A DNA stretch of 64,000 nucleotides from Tigriopus japonicus (Eukaryota; Arthropoda; Copepoda; Harpacticoida; Harpacticidae). The stretch spans positions 2,601,151-2,665,150 of the forward strand of contig CM021320.1 of the NCBI GenBank assembly GCA_010645155.1. The letters run 5' to 3'. The translations under genes and the position numbers were made by a program. Of the stretch, positions 57,056-64,000 are shown one piece after another. The notes under the pieces are model-generated. The model did no database searches. It saw nothing but the letters and a program-made list of their open reading frames with translations, and was not told the DNA's origin. The stretch's first letter is position 1; each line of letters starts with the position of its first letter.

Positions 57056-57537
57056 CTAGAGCTCTCAATTTAGAGCCAAATCATGAGATGCGACCTCTTG
57101 CGGGCGCAGACGTTCGAGCAAAATTTCACCACAACCGCGTTGTAAATCTAAAATGAACACCTTAACAAAATATCTTTATAAGAATACTCTGACATTGAAA
57201 AATGATATTGATAGTCTTGAAACACTTTCATAGAGAAAAGCTAATCACTGATACATCAAAGAATGTTCAAAATTTGTCAAAATGGATACTTTGAACACCA
57301 ATTTCTTCAATTATGTTAACCCGCTTATTAAATATCACAAACTGTTTCATCTGATCATGGTCCTCATTTTTGAAACAAGTCGTCGGCACGATTGGACGAC
57401 TCCTAATAGTCGAAAAGGGTTGTGATGAAACAAATATGATTGTAGTAAATTTTTGCTTCTTGTGTCTGAACGCCTGCACCCTCAAGAGGTCGCACCGGTC
57501 GCACCTCATGATTTCACTCGATGCTTGAGAGCTCTAG
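57056..57537. mobile_element. Inverted-repeat element, family J
   Basis: The ends are inverted repeats starting CTAGAGCTCTCAA, continuing with AATCATGAG(A/G)TGCGACC and GACCTCTTG(C/A)GGG over about 60-80 bp with small indels. CAAAACTAGA occurs at both outer edges but does not line up as a clean target duplication. The core is non-coding. Confidence 0.7.
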
Positions 57538-57981
57538 GCAAAACTAGAACTCTATATTAGAAAGAGTACAATCATATCCAACGCCATCTAGTTGATTTGG
57601 CTCGCAACTGCTCGCCGTTCCCAAAACAATGCACAAGTACCCTCTAAGCAGAACAACTTTTCCAAAATATGAGACCAAGAAAGCAACTTTTGAGAAACTA
57701 AAGGGCCTAGAACCCTTATGAAGGGATCCAAAATGAACTGTTAGTGTGTTTCAAATGAGTTAAGATTGCATTACTTGTAAAATTAGGTTTAAAACTTTAA
57801 AAGACATTAAGAGAATGAAAATCTATCCCCTTGGACATATTGATGCAAGTGGTAATGGCAACAATGTGATTGGAAATGAAATCGCAGGGCTGCTGAATTC
57901 TCTTCCCTCTTGTGCTTGGCTGTCGTGGTCATTGCTGAGAAACAGCACAGGGAATTTTCTTCCTCTTTTGACTTCACCCCT
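57538..57981. other. Left flank of the LTR retrotransposon
   Basis: No gene recognised. The last bases before the LTR (CTTCACCCCT) do not match the bases after the 3' LTR. Confidence 0.5.
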
Positions 57982-58125
57982 TGTTCGATTTTCACCAAGA
58001 AGAAACACCCAACCTTGTGCTCAAGAAGAATCATCGGAGAAAAATCAGAGAATAAAAGATTCATTCAAGCTTTTGTACATTATGTGAGAAGCCTATCTAT
58101 TTATCTTCGTCGTCATAATTATACA
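57982..58125 (+). repeat. 5' LTR (144 bp)
   Basis: It starts TGTTCGATTTTCACC and ends CATAATTATACA. AATAAA within GAGAATAAAAGATTC is a plausible polyadenylation signal. It is unusually short for a gypsy LTR. Confidence 0.93.
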
Positions 58126-58135
58126 TGGCGCAGTC
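58126..58135 (+). other. Primer binding site, tRNA-Ser type
   Basis: TGGCGCAGTC begins at the base after the LTR. It is complementary to a tRNA ending GACTGCGCCA, the type of serine tRNA end used by Drosophila 17.6/297-like elements. The host tRNA was not checked. Confidence 0.75.
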
Positions 58136-58395
58136 TGGGAGTAGACTGTGTCCAACGGTATAAGAACCACGCCCCACAAAATCGACACGGTGCCACGCCC
58201 ACTCTTGAGAGGAAGGAGTGCCCCTCCCAAGAGAACAAGGTGGGATCCCGTATTGCTGGAGAAGAAAGCTCTGACGGTCCGTGTCGATAAGCCCTCTTGG
58301 AGCTCTTCTCTAACTAGAACCTTCCGTTACAGAACACTGTTCAAGGGAACGCCCTTCCCAATTCTGAGTGCTAGTTTGAGCCCTAACGATAAAGG

Positions 58396-61300
58396 ATGGC
58401 CACGATCAATGAACAAGTGACCACTTTGAAGAAGTCAATTGGTCAGCTTAGAAGATACTTCTTGCTTGACATCGACACCCTTGGCGAGGTCGAACCAGGC
58501 GAACCTTCATATCGAGCCATGGCTAACATCGAAGCACAAATGAAGGTGATGGTCACGAAATACGGTGAAATTATGGATCTCGACGACACCAAATCAGGGG
58601 TGGTGGAGGCCGGAATGAAAGAACTGACCGATAAATTTATGCAAGCACGTCGCATAGCATCACGTCCAACAGCCGTCGAACTTGCTGGACAACGTCGTGC
58701 AAGAGAACCAATAAGATATGCTAAGCCCTTAAGGGACTTTCAACCGAATCTTTTGTTGGCAACCAATACCCCACCTGAAATGAAAGACTGGGTCAGATCA
58801 TTTAAGTCCTATTATACGGCTTCAAACATGGATTTAATGAGCATTGACGAGCAACAACACCTATTCTTCAAGTGTATGGAGGCTTCATTATCTACGCCAA
58901 TACAATTAGGAGTCACCCCCACAACATCAATAGCGGGTTGCTACAAAGCATTGGATGACCACTTTCTATCAATCTTCCCACTCTTCAAACGGCGTTTACA
59001 ATGGTTCCAGATGCAAAAACCGAAAAGCATGCTCCTATCCACATTCATCACAAACGTGAGAAAGATGAGTATTGAAGCAGAAATTGAAAAAATGTCGATC
59101 AATGATTGGAATCTTTTTAATATCAAGAATGCTGCAAGGGATGATGAAAGGATGTTTTTTGAACTGCAGCAACTCACCGATCCAACATTGGAAAGTGTTA
59201 TTGCCAAGGTTAGTGTCATTGAAGCTGCAGCCCTGAATCGTGAGGAGGCACTTCCTTCTGCCTATGGCAACATCCAAAGGATCTCAAGTTCAACACGTTC
59301 CTACTCGCCTGACAATGCATACATACAAGCCGTATCTCTGGGTCAGACATGTGGAAGATGCGGGCGTGGAAAACACGACAACTGTTATGCAAAAGTCAGT
59401 GAATGCTTCAAATGCCATAAGATTGGACACCTTCAGAGAGTTTGTCGCTCATCATCTCGTGAAGGTGGACGTTCTCCATCTAGATTGACGCAAGTAGATG
59501 GAGGCAGAAGCCGCAGCACTCAACGTAGTCGTGAACAATCACCGCGCCGAAGAAGTCCAGCAACTACACGAATTTCAAGGATAGCGGTATTGTCGCGTGA
59601 TTCTGCTCTTCTCACTATTCACTGCGACCTCAAGAGTGATGGCAAGATTACAAAGTTATTGGCAGTTCCTGACACTGGGGCAGAAAAGTCCGTCTTTCCA
59701 ACAGCATTTGCCTCAGGTGTCTTGACACGGAAGTCGCGCACTTCTCTATCCACTGCCACTGGAACTCCGATTACTAATGGTGGGTGTTTCACTTTCTCTG
59801 CGCGGACTAATTCCGGACCAAAACTTACCCTGGAAGCTATCAGATCTGATGATCTGGTTGGGTTGCCATTAATTGGAAGGAAAGACTTGGTGGCTTTGGG
59901 CGTTATTCCTGCTTGCTTCCCTAATTCACCTATCCCCAAACGATTTCCCAATAATCTCAAAGAGCTCTCGGGGCAAATGGAGTCGAATCTTGGAGATGGG
60001 GAGGGGATTGATATTTCATTATACAACGACGGCAACGATGATTTGGAAGACCAGAATCCAAGGAAGAACATGTCTGGCATCTTGAGTATTTGTGTTGCTG
60101 ATCTGGAAACCTGCACGGAGGGACCCGATTTTGTTAAAACGGAGGTTGCTAAGCTCACACTAAAGTTCCAAGATGTTTTACAGTCGGACCTTGGTGCTGC
60201 GTCTGGAGGAATACGGGGTCCCAAGATGCATATTGAAGTGGATGAATTGGCAGGCATAAAGCCTTGTCAGGTTACGACTGCAAGAATAACACCTCTTCAC
60301 CTGTCCAAACCTGGAAACGATTTGATCAAGGAGTTAGCCAAGGCCAGAGTAATTGTTCCCTGTAATAGGCCAACAAAATGGTGCTCGCCTGCCCATTTTG
60401 TAGCTAAGGCAGGCACAAATAAAGTCAGGCTGGTCACGGACTACAGACAACTCAACCGAGCTGTCAAACGTCCTATACACCCCTTTTCTTCACCTCACGA
60501 CCTCATTAAGCAAGTCAAACACGGCAGTGTCTGGTTTTGTAAGCTCGACGCCGTACACGGCTATTTTCAAGTCCCCCTTGATGATGAAAGTTCCCTTCTG
60601 ACCGCCTACCTTCTGCCAAGTGGGAAATGGCGATATACAGTCGCCCCAATGGGACTGAACTCGTCATCTGACGAATTTTGCATCCGCACCGATGAAGCTT
60701 TAGTTGGTCTTCCTTGGTTCCTGAAAATCATCGATGATTTATGTATCCAAGCTCCAACTTTCCCAATTTTGCTTGATCGGCTGGAAATCGTCTTGGATCG
60801 ATGCAGGAAGGCTGGGATCAAGCTCAGTCTTGGAAAAATGGAGGTCAGTCAAGAATTGCGTTTTGCCGGATTCATCCTCAGCAAAGATGGCGTAAGACCA
60901 GATCCTGCCAAGGTGGACTCCCTTCGTCATTTTCCCGCTCCTAAGTGTGTATCAGAGTTACGTGGTTTCTTAGGTCTCGCCAATCAACTGGGTTCCTTCC
61001 TGCCAGATTTGGCTCATGCAACTGTGGCAATCCGCTCGTTGCTCAAGAAAGACACTGCTTTCTTGTGGTTACCAATTCATGAAGAAGAGTTTCGTCATGC
61101 CAAGAAAATTTTATGTTCTCCGGCATTAGTTCATCCTTTTGAGCCCAATCTCAAAACAGAGCTACTCACTGATGCTTCTCGCCTCCATGGACTTGGGTAC
61201 GCTCTCATTCAACGAAGCAATAATGGCCGACCCCGCTTAATTCAATGTGGATCTTGTTCACTCACCCCTGCACAGAGAAATTATGCGACTATTGAGCTTG

Positions 61301-62793
61301 AAGCCTCTGCGATCCTCTGGGCAGTGAACAAATGCGACTTCTATTTAAGAGGAATGCCGAAATTTGTGGTTGTCACTGACCATAGACCCCTTCTTGGCAT
61401 CTTTGAGTCTCGTCTTTCATCCATGGCAAATGATCGATTGCAACGCATACGGGAGAGACTAATTCTCTACTCTTTTGAGTTGAAGTGGTCGGCAGGAAAA
61501 GAACATCTAATCGCTGATGCTCTTAGTCGAGCTCCATTCTTTCCCGCAGATGACGAAAGCGAGGTCGCGGTTCGAGCAGTGCGTGCAGTTGATCCCCTCC
61601 TAATTCCTGTCTATAATGCACTCGATGACGAATATCTACTCCTAAGGGATGTTATATCTTCGCATGCAGCTCTTCCCCAAAGTCTCTCTTCATACGCAAA
61701 ACTTTTACCATCGCTACGCATTGAGGAAGGACTCATCTTCTCAGGAAACAGGCTTGTGGTGCCACGTCCAGCAAGAAAGGAAATAATTGATTTACTTCAT
61801 CTTTCTCACTCTGGAATATCAAAAACGCAAGAACTAGCAAAACAGACATATGCGTGGCCGGGAATCTCAAATGAAGTCCGCGACAGGATTGCAAGATGCT
61901 CAAAATGTATTGCAGTATTGCCCACGCAACGAGCTCAGCCCCTTCACTCGACTCTGCTTGAAATCTCAAGACCTATGGAGATGGTGGGAGTAGATCTGTT
62001 TGAATTGGATGGCACTTCATTTCTGGTGGCAGTAGATGCTTTCAGCGGTTATCCTTTCATTGGGACCCTTCATTCAACCACCACGGAATCCGTCTGCAAA
62101 CTTCTGCTTGACTGGTTCCTCGAGGTGGGTCTTCCTGAGACGATCCGCTCTGATAATGGGCCTCAGTTTAGAGGTCCGTTCGCGGTGTTCTGTGAAAAAT
62201 ACGGGATCATTCACACAACTTCATCTCCTTATAACCCACAGAGTAACGGTCTTGCAGAGGCCGCAGTTAAAGCAATGAAGAAATTGATCCGAAAAGTCGG
62301 AAATATTAGGAGCGAAACATTTCGTGAAGCCCTCATGATGTGGCGAGCAACTCCACGCGTTTCTGGTTTCAGCCCAAGCTATGGCTTTTACGGCCGCACT
62401 CCCCGAACTCGCCTACCATCAGCGAGGCTTGATTCCCCTTATCCGGACCGTTCATTTGCGGCCTCTCGTGCTACTGCTGCGGCCACCGCCTGCAGGAAGG
62501 CCGGTGGGACAGTTCTCAAAACTCTTTCTCACGGAGACAGAGTCCACTATCAGGACCCTCATAGTGGCAAATGGCAATCGGGTGCTACTATCATCGCGAC
62601 TCATGAACAGGGTCGCTCATACACAATCTCGACGAATAGCGGAAATTTCCGTCGAAACCGCCGCCTCCTCCGACCGGACGCGAATCAAGAGGTTGGTAAA
62701 ACAACTCTCACTCTCGAGAAAGAACCTCCATCATTTGCGAAACTTCGCCGCAGCATGCGAAACAAGAAGAAAACCGTCCACTTCACAACATGA
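58396..62793 (+). CDS. Gag-Pol polyprotein of the gypsy element
   Basis: One uninterrupted frame of 1465 codons starting at ATG 58396. The Gag region occupies roughly residues 1-360. It includes a Cys cluster (CGRCGRGKHDNC, near 318) and a CCHC zinc knuckle, CFKCHKIGHLQRVC, near 337-350, then an Arg/Ser-rich linker. The protease motif DTGAEKS is near 425. Reverse transcriptase follows with CKLDAVHGYFQVPL near 715 and the catalytic IDDL near 779. RNase H has TDASRLHGLGYAL near 924. The integrase HHCC domain (HLSHSGIS to CSKC) is near 1135-1172, with core motifs GVDLFELDG, IRSDNGPQFRG and NGLAEAAVKAMKK near 1200, 1252 and 1288. A C-terminal HGDRV...GRSYTI module resembles the GPY/F region. No stop or frameshift separates Gag from Pol, and all catalytic motifs look intact, so it may be active. 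Confidence 0.95.
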   Translation: MATINEQVTTLKKSIGQLRRYFLLDIDTLGEVEPGEPSYRAMANIEAQMKVMVTKYGEIMDLDDTKSGVVEAGMKELTDKFMQARRIASRPTAVELAGQRRAREPIRYAKPLRDFQPNLLLATNTPPEMKDWVRSFKSYYTASNMDLMSIDEQQHLFFKCMEASLSTPIQLGVTPTTSIAGCYKALDDHFLSIFPLFKRRLQWFQMQKPKSMLLSTFITNVRKMSIEAEIEKMSINDWNLFNIKNAARDDERMFFELQQLTDPTLESVIAKVSVIEAAALNREEALPSAYGNIQRISSSTRSYSPDNAYIQAVSLGQTCGRCGRGKHDNCYAKVSECFKCHKIGHLQRVCRSSSREGGRSPSRLTQVDGGRSRSTQRSREQSPRRRSPATTRISRIAVLSRDSALLTIHCDLKSDGKITKLLAVPDTGAEKSVFPTAFASGVLTRKSRTSLSTATGTPITNGGCFTFSARTNSGPKLTLEAIRSDDLVGLPLIGRKDLVALGVIPACFPNSPIPKRFPNNLKELSGQMESNLGDGEGIDISLYNDGNDDLEDQNPRKNMSGILSICVADLETCTEGPDFVKTEVAKLTLKFQDVLQSDLGAASGGIRGPKMHIEVDELAGIKPCQVTTARITPLHLSKPGNDLIKELAKARVIVPCNRPTKWCSPAHFVAKAGTNKVRLVTDYRQLNRAVKRPIHPFSSPHDLIKQVKHGSVWFCKLDAVHGYFQVPLDDESSLLTAYLLPSGKWRYTVAPMGLNSSSDEFCIRTDEALVGLPWFLKIIDDLCIQAPTFPILLDRLEIVLDRCRKAGIKLSLGKMEVSQELRFAGFILSKDGVRPDPAKVDSLRHFPAPKCVSELRGFLGLANQLGSFLPDLAHATVAIRSLLKKDTAFLWLPIHEEEFRHAKKILCSPALVHPFEPNLKTELLTDASRLHGLGYALIQRSNNGRPRLIQCGSCSLTPAQRNYATIELEASAILWAVNKCDFYLRGMPKFVVVTDHRPLLGIFESRLSSMANDRLQRIRERLILYSFELKWSAGKEHLIADALSRAPFFPADDESEVAVRAVRAVDPLLIPVYNALDDEYLLLRDVISSHAALPQSLSSYAKLLPSLRIEEGLIFSGNRLVVPRPARKEIIDLLHLSHSGISKTQELAKQTYAWPGISNEVRDRIARCSKCIAVLPTQRAQPLHSTLLEISRPMEMVGVDLFELDGTSFLVAVDAFSGYPFIGTLHSTTTESVCKLLLDWFLEVGLPETIRSDNGPQFRGPFAVFCEKYGIIHTTSSPYNPQSNGLAEAAVKAMKKLIRKVGNIRSETFREALMMWRATPRVSGFSPSYGFYGRTPRTRLPSARLDSPYPDRSFAASRATAAATACRKAGGTVLKTLSHGDRVHYQDPHSGKWQSGATIIATHEQGRSYTISTNSGNFRRNRRLLRPDANQEVGKTTLTLEKEPPSFAKLRRSMRNKKKTVHFTT

Positions 62794-63036
62794 CCAGTTC
62801 GGGCTTATATTGTATTAGGGATTTCCATTATGAGTTGTCTCTTACAGAATAACTCTGTCCCAATTGTCAGTTCACAATTCTCATTTCAACTTTTCCTCCT
62901 ATTGTTTAGAACACTTACGTTGGTGTGCGATGTTTCTTCCAACGTGGCACTTCATTCCAACAATTTTAAATCATTTCCCACCAAGTAATTTGCTTATCTA
63001 AGGCCCCTTTTAATGACATTCGGATAAATTGAATTG

Positions 63037-63054
63037 GAGGGGGGGGGGGAGAGT
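63037..63054 (+). other. Polypurine tract
   Basis: A run of G with flanking A/G (GGAGGGGGGGGGGGAGAG) ends one base before the 3' LTR. It is the expected plus-strand primer position. Confidence 0.85.
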
Positions 63055-63197
63055 TGTTCGATTTTCACCAAGAAAAAACACCCAACCTTGTGCTCAAGAA
63101 GAATCATCGGAGAAAATCAGAGAATAAAAGATTCATTCAAGCTTTTGTACATTACGTGAGAAGCCTATCTATTTATCTTCGTCGTCATAATTATACA
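63055..63197 (+). repeat. 3' LTR (143 bp)
   Basis: It matches the 5' LTR apart from two substitutions and one missing A. It is followed directly by the satellite-like array. Confidence 0.93.
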
Positions 63198-63872
63198 ATT
63201 TCAAAAGTTTTTTTTTGATTTTTACGCGGGAAATGGCCAAATTTAGCACATAAATCCGCGTAATTTCACAAGTTTTCTTCACTTTTATGTTGAAAATGCA
63301 TTTTTACTTGGAAAAAGGCCAAATTTGAAACCTAAATCCGCAATATTTCACAAGCTTTCTTTATTTATACGCGGAAAATGGCCAAATTTGATACCTAAAT
63401 CCGCGATATTTCACAAGTTTTTTTTTATTTTTACGCGGGAAATGGCCAAATTTAGCACATAAATCCGCGTAATTTCACAAGTTTTCTTCACTTTTATGTT
63501 GAAAATACATTTTTACTTGGAAAAAGGCCAAATTTGAAACCTAACAAGTTTCACAAGTTTTCTTGATTTTTGCGCGGAAAGTGGCCAAATTTAGTACCTA
63601 AGTCCGCGTAATTTTACAAGCTTTCTTTATTTTTACGCGGAAAATGGCCAAATTTGATACCTAAATCCGCGAAATTTAACAAGTTCTTTTTTATTTTTAC
63701 GCGGGAATTGGCCAAGTTTAGCACATAAATCCGCGTAATTTCACAAGTTTTCTGGATTTTTATGTTGAAAATGCATTTTTACGCGGAAAATGGCCAAATT
63801 TGATACCTAAACCCGCGATATTTCACAAGTTTTTTACGCGGGAAATGGCCAAATTTAGCACATATATAACAC
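63198..63872 (+). repeat. Satellite-like tandem array with higher-order order
   Basis: About ten units of roughly 62 bp, some lengthened to about 80 bp, share TTTCACAAGTTTT, TTTTTACGCGG, AATGGCCAAATTT and ATCCGCG. Units fall into types by the block after the core (TAGCACATA, GAAACC, GATACC). The same three-type order appears at least twice, so the array has a higher-order pattern. It separates the 3' LTR from the partial third LTR. Confidence 0.88.
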
Positions 63873-64000
63873 ATCAGAGAATAAAAGATTCATTCAAGCT
63901 TTTGTACATTACGTGAGAAGCCTATCTATTTATCTTCGTCGTCATAATTATACATGGCGCAGTCTGGGAGTAGACTGTGTCCAACGGTATAAGAACCACG
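63873..64000 (+). mobile_element. Partial third LTR, primer binding site and leader
   Basis: From ATCAGAGAATAAAAG the sequence matches the last 80 or so bases of the LTR, ends TACA at 63954, and continues with TGGCGCAGTC and the same leader as 58126-58171 to the window edge. It is either the start of a second element copy with a truncated 5' LTR, or a sign of tandem arrangement or misassembly. Confidence 0.9.

Larger units (their letters stand above)
57982..63197 (+). mobile_element. Full-length Ty3/gypsy LTR retrotransposon
   Basis: The 5.2-kb element has two LTRs of 144 and 143 bp starting TGTTCG and ending TACA. They differ at two substitutions and one single-base indel by eye. A primer binding site directly follows the 5' LTR, a single open Gag-Pol frame fills most of the interior, and a G-rich polypurine tract precedes the 3' LTR. 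The domain order (protease, reverse transcriptase, RNase H, integrase) is that of Ty3/gypsy. No envelope frame is present. No target duplication is visible, so one end may have been altered after insertion. Confidence 0.95.

Noticed and set aside
57910..58290. 126-codon frame at the start of the gypsy element
   Set aside because: It spans the 5' LTR and leader, which are non-coding, and is not in frame with Gag.

Overview
The window is animal nuclear DNA, most likely from a small crustacean such as a copepod. This placement is an inference from gene content, short introns, tight gene spacing and the transposon mix, not from a diagnostic marker. Nine confidently modelled host genes, plus two less certain ones, sit in a landscape dominated by transposable elements. 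A 48-base N run at 16757-16804 shows a scaffolded assembly.

Left third (1-36 kb). Repeats dominate: truncated tails of one CR1/jockey-like LINE, a Tc1 transposase relic, a mariner relic, a foldback element with a 9-bp target duplication, and several non-autonomous elements with TAGGG-type or related termini and 8-bp target duplications (hAT-like). Three or four host genes lie between them: a 156-residue single-pass membrane protein (5014-5484), a three-exon Ptf1a/Fer-type bHLH factor (11515-13712), a secreted family GH31 glycosidase closely resembling bacterial sulfoquinovosidases (17840-20441), and, convergent with it, a three-exon acidic protein starting MGCGGS (20529-23208, minus). A 5.9-kb interval (30479-36365) is bounded by inverted termini and a perfect 8-bp duplication, so it looks like one very large inserted element.

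Middle (36-54 kb). This is the gene-rich part and is weighted to proteostasis and translation: a type II Hsp40 (36902-37999), eIF3a (41212-46185), a ZFAND2/AIRAPL-type protein (46535-47469, minus), PRKRIP1 (48573-49103), an unrecognised 301-residue ORF (49129-50034), the Hsp70 exchange factor HSPBP1 (50054-51076), and a PSTPIP-type F-BAR protein (51127-53719, minus). PRKRIP1, the 301-residue ORF and HSPBP1 lie head to tail with only 25 and 19 bp between coding regions. A good 3' splice site sits just before the HSPBP1 start, so this is a candidate operon or trans-splicing unit.

Right end (54-64 kb). Another hAT-like element, a mariner relic and an inverted-repeat element precede an apparently intact Ty3/gypsy retrotransposon (57982-63197). 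It has 144/143-bp LTRs, a primer binding site matching a serine tRNA end, one uninterrupted 1465-codon Gag-Pol frame and a G-rich polypurine tract. After its 3' LTR comes a 675-bp satellite-like array, then a partial third LTR with primer binding site that runs off the window.

Splice models were read by eye from splice sites, frame and family conservation. Transposon boundaries come from terminal repeats and target duplications seen directly. Family assignments were not tested by database search.
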